Shown piece by piece: positions 23,292 through 34,812 of a stretch of DNA of 64,000 nucleotides. The DNA is from Coprinopsis marcescibilis (lineage: Eukaryota > Basidiomycota > Agaricomycetes > Agaricales > Psathyrellaceae), in contig ML210298.1 in NCBI GenBank assembly GCA_004369085.1, positions 11,685 through 75,684 of the forward strand. The letters run 5' to 3'. Position numbers and translations under genes: made by a program. The notes beneath the pieces are model-generated. The model saw only the letters and a list, made by a program, of their open reading frames with translations. It did not search any database and was not told where the DNA came from. Positions within the stretch are counted from its first letter, which is position 1; each line of letters opens with the position of its first letter.

Positions 23292-24403
23292 TTACTCAAG
23301 TCACTTATGTTTTGGTTGTGGAAGCAAGATAAAAAATTTAGTGTCCAAATCTGGGTTGTAAGCTGTGGGTCGGGCAGCTCGTAGGGCTGGCCCAGGTGTC
23401 AGCCTTGTCCTTGGGTCTTTCATTGTAGAGTGCAGGGGCATATTGTTGATGGCTGGCTGGTTTGGGTCCCAAATTACTGTGGAGTGTAAAAGCCTTCGAA
23501 TTGTCTAGCACCCAATGCATCTGTAACAGGCAGTGTCGATTGCGATGAGTGTAGCTACCAGTGATATAGTTGTCACTCACTGGGCTTCCAAGTCATTAGT
23601 AGATTGAGGACGTTGACCAAGCTTAGTAGCAGGGTTTAATGCTTGCTGCAACTTGATCGGTAACCAGATTTTTCACTGGTGAGATAGCTGTATCCGGTTA
23701 CAGTACGCCAAGCTAGCTATCGGCACTGCCTGACGCCCCGAGCTGAGGGTGCGCTCTGCCTGGTACGCCGTAACACGGCATCTCCGATTATGAGTGAGAT
23801 AGAGATGAATCATGATGGCGCGCTAGTACTAGGCAGTACTAACTCCGAGTCTGGCTGGCAATCCCATAAAGCGATTATCGACCTTTGTTGACATGCCAGA
23901 AGCTGGTGGTGGCCCTCAGGTGCTGAGAGCAACATGAATATATGATATTATCATGGTCCATAGAATGGGCAAGAGAGGATTGTGCGGGGCCATGATGCAA
24001 TGGGTAGTAAGAGCTTAAGTTTGGGGCAGACACCGACGTTAGTAGGGAAGAACCACTTCACTGGAAGCTTCCCATGTCTCCCCGCCGGAATCATATGGCC
24101 ACAGTAATCAGTGGACTTCACCCACTGTAAATGCCATTGGTCACAATGAACAACCAGAAGTTTCCAGTTCCGGACTCGGCCTCAAGTCAAACTCAACCAA
24201 GTGAAGCTTGAACATATACCTCAATGGCTGCCCTCATGTTCAGGTTAGTCTGGGTTGGGGATTACTGCTTAGTACCTCAGCGCTTTGTCGGCGCTAATTG
24301 TCAGTCACGGTGGCAGTTGAAGTGGCATTCATCGATTGTACCAGTCCTATGAATTGGAGGCATGGGGTCTATAATTGATTGCTACTGCTGCCTAACACAG
24401 TCC
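23292..24403. other. No supported gene
   Basis: Only a short minus-strand open frame at 23338-23580 without a domain was seen. This is the intergenic region beyond the 3' end of the next gene. Confidence 0.4.
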
Positions 24404-25703
24404 TTAAGCAACATCACTCCCTAGCTCAACAATCTCTGTATCACCTGAAGTGGAATCATCATCCGAGTCGCCGCCATCCACCGGCTCCTGAATATTATCC
24501 CCAAGCCCGTATGAAAGATCTCCCACATTGAGCTTGGTCTTGCAAGACTTGGAGCATCCAGCATGAGTGTGAACACCATGGAATACCGACTTTGGCATGA
24601 CAACAGTGCAATTGGCACAGTGTACAAACAGCCTCCAGAACTCATCCTCTGGTAGTCCCCTGGAGTAGAGCTCTACAAACTTAAACGAGGAAGCTTGCAA
24701 GTCCATGGGACTTTCAACTTGCAGCTCTAGGTTACACAGTTGTGTGAGTCTCGGAGCAGCGGGGCAAGATCCTAGATATTACTCACTTTGTCTGGAGCCT
24801 CGGCTGACAGCTTCGGTTGCGGGGAGTACTTGATACAAGCCAAGGCTTGGATTAAAATTGCTGTCGAAGTCAGAGATGTACATGAGCTGCTCAACATCAA
24901 GGGGACGGACTGGCCATAAATTATTATCAGTCACTTTCGTCATGATAGTGCTTGAGGTAGTAATAATACCTCTCTTGGTGTATGCCTTCTGGAGTAAGAC
25001 AGGTGAATTAAAGAAGCCCTCAAGTGGCACTATTGAAGCATAATATGTTAGCACACTGGTGGAAAGTAATTAAATCACTGTACCAAAGTACCCACATGTC
25101 TTCGTCGAGCACTCTGCAATGTACTCCCCATTCAATGGATGTCCCTGTTCTTGGGGAAGGACATGGACGAGTCCAATTCGCGATTCCATATAGGGAAGCC
25201 CGAGAACGTACGTGCAAAGGCAACTTGGCACAACAAAGTTGTGAGTTCTACGATGATTCTCCAAATCGCTCAATGGAATCTTCCTTCCAGTTTCTGTATC
25301 AACTGGCCTAGAGGGGACATACCTTGATCAGTAAAGTTGAAGTTGATGGATGTGAGAGATAAGGTACGCACCACCCCCATTCGCCAAGATCTTCAAGCTC
25401 AAATATCCAGTGAAGAATCGCAGGTCCAGAAGTCAAAGTGCTGAACTGCTGGGCTTGGATATGGCGTATGAGATGGGTCAAGCTGGGCTTTGAAGCCGCT
25501 TGATGGGCTGTGGAGTTGGAGAAAAGAGTGAATGAGGACGACCTACACTCCGGGCATGGCGTCTTCAAGTGGGGTGCTCTCGGAGGTGAGCTAGGATTAG
25601 AGTTTCTTGGACTTGAAAAACCAGAGCATTTGCAGCAGTCGCAGGGCATGAGAAAGACGTGTGGGTGATAGTCAGGTATGGTGTGGTATGGGATGCTACT
25701 CAT
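24404..25703 (-). CDS. Hypothetical protein with Cys/His clusters
   Basis: Four exons, 25703-25372, 25322-25084, 25029-24787 and 24726-24404, join in phase to give 378 residues. All three introns are 49-60 bp with GT..AG ends. The N-terminus has CDCCKCSG and CPEC, and the C-terminus has CANC followed by H..H..GCSKSC. These are candidate zinc ligands. A GWYVPSRPVD segment is created at the first splice junction. The C-terminal tail is acidic (DGGDSDDD). I do not recognise a named family; the phase-consistent exons argue for a real, lineage-specific gene. Localisation and function are unknown. No frame breaks were seen. Confidence 0.7.
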
Positions 25704-26430
25704 GGAACGCGGAGGGTCTGTCTTAAAGAAATACTACTGACAATTTTTGGGTGGGGCCAACCGAAGTGCCAGCAGGGGATATCGATTCCGTAATGTGAGA
25801 TTGGTCCCGATGCGCAGGACATTACCGAACTATCCAAATTAACAGAGGCGTTGTCTGTAAATATTCATGTATGTATCTACAGTGGTAATGTCCCATGTCG
25901 TTACCAGGCTAGTTATTGAAATCAGATTTCTGATGTGCCATCCAGACCATACCCATTCAAAGTACATAAGTATGTCAAAAGTATTTACTTGTGTATATCC
26001 GGAATCGTTGATCGCTAACCGCATTGCCTATGGTTGCTGTGACTTCCAGGGCACGCAGACCATACCTAAACGGCTCTAAACGCTTGGAGACAATCCGGGG
26101 TTCCGAGAATGTCAACAGATTGTCAAGTGCACTGGCCACAGGGCTTCACCATTTAAGCGTATCCTGGGCCGATTCTGGCTGCCAATAATGTCCTTGAACA
26201 TGCCTTCAGCTCAATTTTAGATGCACATTTCAGCCATAATCAGACCGCAGTCAAATGAGTTGACAGGTATTTACATACTTTACAAACCCCATACTGTAAC
26301 CCCAGACAACTTCAGGCGGCCGCTTAGCACGCTCGAGTCTAGTAGAACTTCAACCTGAAGGTAGTAGACCATACCCAGAGACCAGATAAGGACTCGTGGG
26401 AGGGCTCTCGAGGGCCTAGAAGGTGTATTA
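25704..26430. other. Intergenic, no gene seen
   Basis: This lies between the start of the hypothetical gene above and the 3' end of the DUF6698-type pseudogene. It probably contains the promoter of the former, but no clear element was found. Confidence 0.4.
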
Positions 26431-28074
26431 TTAAGGCTCACTAACAGTATTATCCTCTGCAGCAGTGGTGTTCCCTGCGATTCCAGAATTGGAGGACTCT
26501 CCTCCAGCCAGTGGGATATTACTACTCATCACAGTGGTTGGTCTGATAGCCTGTTGCTTAAGGCGGCAAGCCTCTTTGATTTGGGCATAGACAGAGTCCT
26601 GGGATATGGTCTTAGAGAGACCCTGAACTGGTGGGAATACCTGCCTAGAATTGTACAAGTCAAACTAAGAACACACAACACTCAAGGTAATGGAATATTA
26701 ATATTTGACTTACTTATTCCACCAATTTAACAGTTGCTCGACCTTGATCTGTTCCTCTGGATCCTCTAACAGCTCAAGAACAGTGTTGTAGAATCGTTCG
26801 GAGTCAGTGACTGTGTCATTCCGAGAAAAGACCTGTGTCGAAGATAATGCGAAGCGAACCTGTACAGTAATTGGGACGTTCGATGTGCAATGTCCCTCGA
26901 GTTTAATTCCAGCAGCATACCTGGGTGGCTATATATGCAAGTGAAGCGGCAGTCACCACTGTCATTCCATGGAGTCTGGAGATGCTGGACCTGGTGGCAT
27001 ATGAGGTGGGATTCTCAACTGAGCTTGGTGATGTAAAGATATGCTTGTAGGCCTGAACTAATAGGTGGCTTTGAAACAGACCGTGCCAAGGATCAGCTGC
27101 GTCATATACAAACTCTTGGTAGACGAATTTTGGCCATTGATCACCCGTGGGCGCCAGTTCCCCAGATTTCAACCTTGTTTTGATCCTAGATGAGTAAGGT
27201 CAGTGGTTACCCTAACTTGGAGTCTCTAGGGTTAACAAACTCAGGGCTTCCCCAATCCATGGTCGCGGGGCATAATAGTTCTCCGGTGCGGTTGTGATAG
27301 AATCCTCTATCAGTTTTGACATTGCACTGAAGAGGCAGGGACAAAAAACTGTTCTTGGGAGTAATCCAATCAACCACGGCTATCTTGAGGGATCGGGTAT
27401 TGTCAGAACGAGCAGCAGCAGCTCCCTTCTGAAGCTAGGCAAAACGCAAGACATTAATGGGCTGTAATAGTATAAGGTGGATTTTGCTCACTGCATTGGT
27501 GATGTAGAAAATGCAACCTTCAGTGCTGTTACATAAATCCTCTTCCAGCGTAGGCGATAGGTCCAGGAGCTTCTTATACAGCGCGTATGCCTTCTCCTCG
27601 CTTGTGTAATTAATGTTGATTAGTACCAATACTTTGATAAATGGTAGGGGTGATTGGGTACCTGGATGTCAGCTGGTCCTCCATCAAGCGACCGAGCTCA
27701 AGCTATACTGTCAACAAAACACCTTGTTTGACCAGTCATTGTATCCTGCAAAAGGCCCGGATGGTCTGCCCAAAGTGCCTTCCATGATGAGAGATAGGGT
27801 CAGCCTTTGAACTATGAGGCAATCAGCTGGTGAGATTCATCCGAGTCAGAGAAAGGTTATAAGGGATGGATTTGATCACGTACAGCCGCTTCCTCTTCCC
27901 AACAATACTCAGGATTTCTTCGTCATCTGTCATCTCATCCCTCCTCCTAACACGGGAGCGCTGCTTGGAAGTGTTTGAAGCCAATCGTCCTAGTTGCGTG
28001 CCGGGCATGGCTGGGATGGCCTGGGTCCCATGGGGTTGACTTGGAGGCTCATTTTCCTTGTTGGAATTTGGGCT
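26431..28074 (-). pseudogene. DUF6698-type gene with two nonsense codons
   Basis: Seven exons in consistent phase: 28074-27884, 27811-27662, 27600-27492, 27434-27241, 27185-26921, 26859-26714 and 26644-26431, 423 codons in all including the stop. Motifs GRHFGQTIRAFC, QKGAAAARSDNTRSLK, DRGFYHNRTGELLCP, YKHIFTSPSSVE, RLHGMTVVT and RNDTVTDSERFYN match, from memory, the Agaricomycete DUF6698 family, whose function is unknown. The N-terminal 60 residues are charged and probably disordered. Exon 2 has in-frame TGA (27738-27736) and TAG (27705-27703) inside conserved coding sequence. Both could come from C-to-T change at CGA and CAG. The rest of the frame is open, so inactivation looks recent. An alternative start lies 21 nt upstream at 28095. 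Confidence 0.75.
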
Positions 28075-28099
28075 CATTGAAGTTCGATATACCAAGCAC

Positions 28100-30200
28100 G
28101 AGCAGGAGACAGGGAGGGATAAAGTTGGGCTTGAGTCAGTGAACGAAGTTGATGAAGAACGTCAGACTCGGATACTTATGTTAACAGTATGTTGCACTGC
28201 AGCAGTGGCAAGATCGCATGGGAATATTTAAGATATCAGCCCGGTTACCAAAGTTACGAATGCTCGTGAGCGAGAATATCAAAAGGGGATTGATACAAAC
28301 TCAAACATGTAGGAGATAAATAAAAGAAAAATGTTAATTCCAAATCAGAACGGCGAATACTAGACTGTTGTGAATACCACTGTTGTTTCCAAAATAATGT
28401 GCGAAGCATGCGCGATGATGGGCTGAGAGCCGACTCGGGTGTCAAATCTGAGGTGCATTGTCCATAGCAATACAACTCCATTGGAACCAATTTGAATTGG
28501 ACACAATGCTGTGGAAGGTCGGCAGAAGGTGCTGCGGATGTGTTTGGCACCTTCAAGGTGATAGATCCGAATTCGGCCCTTGAAAGTGGCGCTCGCATTG
28601 GCTTGGAGTATGTACTACTTAGTACTAGTGTGACCTTCACAGCGGTCCTTCAAGGAGACATAGGTCGGCATCTCTCAATTGAATTCTGTTGTTGGCGGAG
28701 ACCAACTGAACTGCTATGCAGTACTATCAAACGAAATTCAAACGTACCTCAACAACAAATGCAGTGCCAAGTTCCAAAAGCTTGAGAAACATCGACCCGG
28801 AGTCTGAGCCACCAGTGATACCTCTGCTTGCCAGTGTCAGTCAAAAAGCCGGAGGCAAGTCTGGAATTTCCACTGGTTGCCACTAATCCTTCAAATCCCT
28901 CTTGGTTTCCTACTCCTTCTCTCTACCAGCCACCTTTATTCGCTAGTTGCAGTAGAACTCCTGGTTCCCAGGCAATATGGCCAGTGTCTCCATTGGTGAT
29001 TACACTCTACAAGTACCCAACCCACAGATCGCTAACTCGGACCCACTGTCTTACTGCTTACTGTTCAGTTCGTCGAAACAGATCAGCCAGTGACAGGAAA
29101 ACTACTAAAACCGGCTTTCAGCCAGAGTTTGCTGGATTTCAGGAGATTGAGGTCTGCGAAAGCTCAACCATGGCAACAGGCGCTGGTCACAACTCAGTGA
29201 AGGTAAAGAAATTCATACCAATGGTTATCACAGAACAAGGTTAGTTATTTGAATTGAAGCATGCAAAGGAGGCTTGTACTCACACGTTAAACCCTAGGGC
29301 TACAGGTCAGCCCGAGCTTCACCAAGATGCATCAAAGAGGTCTGCGACAGGCCACTATGCTCAGTGCGATCATTGGTATCACTACTGCTAGTAGTGTGGC
29401 ACGGTCAGCCAACTCGAAGCAAGCCATGCCGTCATGCAGTGGTAGCGACGGCGAATTGGAATGCGAAACATCTGACTCTAAAGTTGTTCATGATGGTGTC
29501 GAACAGGTGTCAATTGAGCCATCCCCCAGCTCTGAACGCCCTGCCAACAGAGTTGGAAGTGACCCTGGGCCAGAGAAGATTGCGTACCTCCCAATGGCAC
29601 TGACTCAGGTGGGTGTGAGGCGAACGAAGCAAATGCCGCTCATCCTGGTCCGTGGTGGATGTGCCGGGTTTGCCTTCTTCAGCGTTGGAGTGCTTTTTGG
29701 ACTCATTCTCAGAGGGCTGCCATTAATGTTATATATACTGGGTAGTAACTATTCTTTGGCCCTCCAAGTCAATTCTATGCTATTAGGATGCGCCTTCCCA
29801 ACTCCTAAAGAACTTCAAGTATCTAGTGTTGACATGTAGTTGAGGGTTAAATTTTCACTTGTTATAGAACTTATATTTAGTGGTGGAAAGGGATATTATA
29901 TACAAGTGCATATAGTGCGTAATTCAAGACAGCGTGAAGAGGAGAAAAAAATTAAAGTATTCTGGCCAGACCTAACCATCCCAGGCCACAGCTTTATGAC
30001 TTGTGCCAGCGTTTGCTGCCAAGAACTATGATGGGTGGCCTGCACGGGCGTTTTCAGCTGTTACGTGCCAAATGGCAATGTCACAAATATTTTGGCAAGT
30101 TTGGGCAGTCGGTGGTTTGTAGTGAGATTTTTTGGAAGCGTAGCAGAAAAAACAGCATTGGAACCTGAGATGATGAACATTAGCAGGGCTCATATGCAAA
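28100..30200. other. Weak ORFs only
   Basis: A minus-strand frame at 28254-28640 (128 codons) and a plus-strand frame at 29327-29839 (170 codons) are open. Neither shows a domain. The plus-strand frame includes a hydrophobic stretch (GFAFFSVGVLFGLILRG) that could be a membrane segment. Splice partners could not be fixed for either, so I do not call them as genes. Confidence 0.3.
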
Positions 30201-30287
30201 GCTTTGAGGTGGGAGAGCTTACACCAGTTCCAGGTACCAAAGATGTTTGGTTGGTGGATTACAAGGTGGGAGGCGGCGTATGACGTT

Positions 30288-30535
30288 GAGATTCTTCAAA
30301 TTGAGATTGACACGATGGTACTGTGGGTGGGGCTGTACCTGTGCATCCCTCGCAAGATTCTTGATGGCTTGGATATGAGACCGATCTGAGTTATAGTTCT
30401 TGATATTCCTGTTAGCTTCCTCAAGGTCTGGAACCTCCTGGCGTTCAGATGTAGCAATCGCCCTAGATGATTGAGGGTTCAATGAAGATGAATCACATAC
30501 GAGAAAAAACCCACATTGAGGGGACGACACATTGC
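30288..30535 (-). other. Possible exon downstream of the proline-rich ORF
   Basis: A minus-strand frame with ATSERQEVPDLEEANRN and SHIQAIKNLARDAQ looks like charged, helical coding sequence. It ends at a plausible GTACAG donor near 30340. It lies about 150 bp downstream of the proline-rich ORF on the same strand and could be a later exon. I could not join the two in phase without a stop. Confidence 0.3.
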
Positions 30536-30681
30536 ATGGTTGGTGAAGTGTTGACGGCAGTGACAGGTCAGGTCAACATCGGGTTCACAACAGGATCGCC
30601 GGTTGTAGGGAAGGGTTGATCAGAGGTCCTGCGGCTAATGAGATCTAGTCAGACGCGGTTCGTATAATTGATGGATACTCA

Positions 30682-32010
30682 CTAGGTGATAGAGTTATCG
30701 GGGGATAAGTTGGGGCGGGGAAGGGGTTGGACATTGTGAAGGTTGATGTGAGGGTTTGATGGGGTATCAAGCTTGCCCTCCGGTGCCATGCCCCAGGCGT
30801 TGATGATAGAATGGGCCAGATAGGAGAACCTGGTCACCGCCACATCAGATGATGAGGGTTTCCGGGAATATGCCGGTGATGCATCACCGTCACAAGCAGG
30901 AGATTGGTTGACAACTGGCAGCAATGCCCCAGATCTGGGCCCAGGCGTGGTGAGATAATTTGGAGCTGGGTCGGAAAATGGAAGTGCATTAGAACAAGCA
31001 GGGCAGGGAGTTGGAGCCGCGATTGGGATATTTAACTGTCGTGGGTGTTGAACGTGTGAGGTCTGAATCGGAGAATGTGGTCCCTGAGGACTTGCTGGTG
31101 GTGGGGGGTGCAGGTGATGTGGGCTGGCGGGAGTGCGGAGAGTCTGAAGGGGGGCTGGAGGTTGGGCTATCAAGGGGACTTTGGGATCCCTAAACATCGT
31201 ACTTTGTGGTGCTTCGATATCACGATAGGCAGTTAACTTCTGATGATCGGACGAGCAATGGGGGTTTGAGTGGTTGAGTAAAGGAGGAAGTGGTGGTTGT
31301 TGAGTGCGCACCGACTGGGGAGATATGTTGTGTTGAGTAGATCCTGACTGGGCATTGGTATATCCCTGATGTGGAAGGAGGCTGCCTTGTGCATAGTGCT
31401 GAGGAGAAGGGTCCCTATGTGAAATGGGAGGGGGCCGTGTGGTACAAGGATGTAGTGGATAGGCCAGGCCCTGATCCGACCCAATGGTCGTCGGATCAGG
31501 GCTTTCCATGTTAGGATTCAGCTCGTGCAACAGAGAGGAGCTGTACGGAGGATAATACTTCTGGTGTGAGAGGTATGTGACCTGTGGGGGGGTTGAAGGG
31601 TGGTAAGCTGGATCTTCATTCTGTAAATCATCGCTTTGACCAGGGTTATCCCCTGGGCTGGTACCATACAGACGACAGTCATTATGCGAGTGCACGGGAA
31701 GGTGGCTGTGCGAACCTATGATTGACGAATCGGGATGATGTGGTCGCTCTTGAGAGAGTGGTGGTACAGAGTAAAAGAGGATGGGAGGGTCGACGATTCC
31801 GTGGCAGGGTTCTGATGCCACCACACATTCACCGTCAGTTTGTAACCCATCCACGTATTGCGCAATGAACATGTCGTCGTCCCAGTAGCTTGGCACTCTG
31901 GACAAGGGAACAGGGGCATAGCTGCTGGTCAAGCTGGGGCCCATGAAGGGTGGATCGCTCTCAGTTGACGCCAAAAGTCGATCTTGCAAGTCTTGTGTGT
32001 ACAGTTCCAT
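30682..32010 (-). CDS. Proline/serine/histidine-rich hypothetical ORF
   Basis: A single minus-strand frame of 442 codons is rich in Pro, Ser, His, Gln and Thr over most of its length. It is probably intrinsically disordered. The last 60 residues are more ordered (RFSYLAHSIINAWGMAPEG) and may be the start of a folded domain. The ORF end overlaps a good GTGAGT donor, so the true protein may splice onward to 30288-30535 or beyond. No family was recognised. Long, low-complexity Pro-rich frames are common in fungal regulatory and transposon-linked proteins, but no role is claimed. Confidence 0.45.
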   Translation of the reverse strand: MELYTQDLQDRLLASTESDPPFMGPSLTSSYAPVPLSRVPSYWDDDMFIAQYVDGLQTDGECVVASEPCHGIVDPPILFYSVPPLSQERPHHPDSSIIGSHSHLPVHSHNDCRLYGTSPGDNPGQSDDLQNEDPAYHPSTPPQVTYLSHQKYYPPYSSSLLHELNPNMESPDPTTIGSDQGLAYPLHPCTTRPPPISHRDPSPQHYAQGSLLPHQGYTNAQSGSTQHNISPQSVRTQQPPLPPLLNHSNPHCSSDHQKLTAYRDIEAPQSTMFRDPKVPLIAQPPAPLQTLRTPASPHHLHPPPPASPQGPHSPIQTSHVQHPRQLNIPIAAPTPCPACSNALPFSDPAPNYLTTPGPRSGALLPVVNQSPACDGDASPAYSRKPSSSDVAVTRFSYLAHSIINAWGMAPEGKLDTPSNPHINLHNVQPLPRPNLSPDNSIT

Positions 32011-33126
32011 GATAAAAGCTAAGAGATGGGTACACTGAGAACCTGACGCAAACTTGTGTGTACCAACACTTACTGATAAGGTTGGTAACTTGTTGGTAAC
32101 AGGATGATTGACTGAAGATCTATATGCTGGAATGAATAACTCACTGCCTTGGAATGGCCAGTGGCAAGAATGCCTGAAGCTCTAACCCTGAGTGCTGAGC
32201 ATGATTACGCTGAGAATCTGAGAATGTGCGATAACATCGCTGCACAAAAATAAGCCTGTCGCCTGACTTCAGAATATTGGTGCTTCTTGTGGACGATGGG
32301 CAGACTTTGCCCCTTTTTGAGATAAGTTGCAAGCTTGGGTAACAATAGCATTCAGTGACGGAGTGAGAATAAGGGTTCGAATTTCAAACATTCAATGGTG
32401 GGCTGTTCGGTCTAATGAATAGAGGCGAAACGAGGGTTGTTTGCACGATCGGTTTGAATTCAGAGGAGTTGGAATTGTGCATAAGATCAAAAACGTGGCC
32501 ACATGCATGTTGCAGGGCATTGGTTTGCATCAAGGGAGCTGAATCGTAAGCAAACCCGAGGGTGATTTGGACCTGGGTGTGGTGCCTTGTTGCAATGGTA
32601 AATGGACTTGACATTCAAATTCGATGAGAAGAGCAACAAATGATGAATGTAGGGTTGCGAGTGCTGCACGCTAAGAGAAGGGGGTGGAGAGAATGTCTAA
32701 CCATGGTGGTGGTTCAAGATCAACAACCCGGGACTGCCAGTGGCCCCCAGGATGGTGGGAACTTGCCTGAGCATTGGCTCCAATGAATTTGTTGATCCAT
32801 TGATTGCACAGGGGATTTGTTCCACTTTTGTCTGACCCTCGTGGCCTAATCCAACAATGGCAGTAGTGTCACAGTGACTGTCACCTCCCAAGTCAGTCGT
32901 GGTTGGACTTGGAGTTCCTTTCCTCTCATTAATAAGGCGCTTTAATCTTCCTCTGCTTTCGTTCTATCCATTCTAACTTCAGGTTCGTTCTCTAATGGAT
33001 AACCTACCGCATTATAACCAACGGAGCATCCAGGTATTGCTTCCACAGCCAGCCTGTAGTAGAAGAAGCTGATCTCTTCCACAGTCGCACCCCGTATACC
33101 ATTTCCCTGTCATCAACATCCTGAAA
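32011..33126. other. Intergenic, no gene seen
   Basis: This lies between two divergently oriented candidate genes and holds only short frames. It probably contains the upstream regions of both. Confidence 0.4.
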
Positions 33127-33845
33127 TTGTCCCCATTTCCCAACACATACCTTATGATACAGCCCTCACATGCGCTCCCTGGCTGTTCCACCTCCAAAAT
33201 GTATACAATGCCCAATGACTATCATCCCCCATGTCCGAAAGGAAATCGGAATTCCACGACTTCTCTCCTTCCTCTGATAGGGTCGCTGAAACCTGATGCT
33301 TCTGCCAACCCCACTTCGACCTTGGAAGACACCCAGGATGTCAGATCTGATGTTCATCGCTGTGATATGTGCAACCTCACAGTTTCTCTCCGCTTTGCGA
33401 AACTTTTGGGGGAGGACCCAGAGCTGCATTCGGGCGCTCTTACCCAAGATAGTCCAAACCTTGGTTATCTTGCCGAGCAGCTGTTGTGGAGTCGCATCAT
33501 CGCCATTGCCAGTGGCCTTCAAGCTAAATACGCCAATGAGATCTACGAAAATGCAACCACACAAGCCCGGGACCAGGAAACATATATTCACTCTCTCATC
33601 CATGCCAACAAGCCACGGAGAACGCAATGGAATCAACTATTAGAGCCTGCCAGAAAGGCCGTTTTTCTTGGTAAGTTCGTTCATTGACTATTAATTTGAA
33701 AGGATCAGGCTGACCCTATATTTCAGGCTTTAATCGACTTCACAAGCTGTTCAGTGTCGACCTCACTCTCCTTGGCACTCTCAACATGACCCCAGACACA
33801 ATTTTTCCACATGTCATGTCTACCTTGGATGGCATCGACAATTAG
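33127..33845 (+). CDS. Hypothetical two-exon gene
   Basis: Exons 33127-33670 and 33727-33845 join in phase across a 56-bp GT..AG intron to give 220 residues. The second half of exon 1 looks convincingly coding (SRIIAIASGLQAKYANEIYE). A CDMC pair occurs near residue 79. The short second exon adds FNRLHKLFSVDLTLLGTLNM and a stop. The N-terminal 50 residues are less convincing; a later ATG at 33199 is possible. No known domain was recognised and the neighbours give no functional hint. Confidence 0.5.
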
Positions 33846-34812
33846 AATCATCAGTGGAGAGCATAGTATCTCTTCCTCCTTCAAGTTCACTCCCCCTCCC
33901 TTCAATACTTCCTTTCCTATTTATCTCTATATATTACATCACTGTACCATTCTGCAATCACATTCTCATAACCTGCGCCAACCTTGACCTTGTTGCCTTG
34001 AGAGGTTAACAGTTGTCAATCCGTCGCTTGGTATGCCTCTTATGGAAAGCCAGGGTATGTAGCTATCAGCCTGTCTCCAACACCTTCCCGTTTCAAACCC
34101 GATTGACTCAAGTTCCGCTATTAGCACATGTAACAGAGCAATCATGCTGCCAGCGATGCCTCACAATTAATGAAAACCTTTACAAGTTTGATCACAAGTT
34201 AAGCTTGCCCCAACACTCACATTAGAGTTGATCTGTTTGGTAAGCGCTGCGGACAGCAGCGTAGCATCATGCCGAGCCATCGATGCCACAACTCTATGTA
34301 CATTCAAGTTGGTGAGTGTTTGAGCCTCTAGCTCAAGGGAGCTAATGTCTCAGTCCAGTAGCAGTGGTTGCTGTATTCAAGGACATTACTATGCACTTAC
34401 TCTGCACTCGATCAGAAGGACGATAAATGGAAGACACGAGCCCGGGTGGGATAATTACATCCAGGGCATCCCTGAGTATGCTACCCTTCAAGTTGGATTT
34501 TACAAGGCTATGCATTTCTCAGGCTGCAGCCGTATCATGGTTAAAATTGTGTCGTGGAGGCGATGTGCACTGTGGCATGTTACTGACATCAATTGGCAGG
34601 ACAAGTCGGAGTTCCAGTGACCCATACAAGTCCTACTTAGTTGGCTGTCCGACTAGTACACTCAACAAACTTGAAGTTATTGTGCACTAGCAGTGGATGG
34701 CCGAGCCAGTTCAGCTTGCCTGCCCATCACCAACAAAACTACAATCTTTCTTGCTATTCGGTGTGCAGACAGTTAATGGTCTGATTGTAATCTCATATAT
34801 TTCATATAGACC
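33846..34812. other. No gene seen; 5' side of Plavaka element
   Basis: Short frames only. This is probably the left, non-coding part of the transposon whose pseudogene follows, but terminal inverted repeats could not be defined by eye. Confidence 0.35.

Noticed and set aside
28254..28640. 128-codon minus-strand ORF
   Set aside because: No domain, no splice partner and no conserved context; kept only as a weak mention.
29327..29839. 170-codon plus-strand ORF with a hydrophobic stretch
   Set aside because: Start and splice structure are unclear and competing frames exist; not enough to call a gene.
33166..33636. 156-codon minus-strand ORF
   Set aside because: It is antisense to the two-exon plus-strand gene, whose splice junction keeps phase; no domain supports the minus strand.
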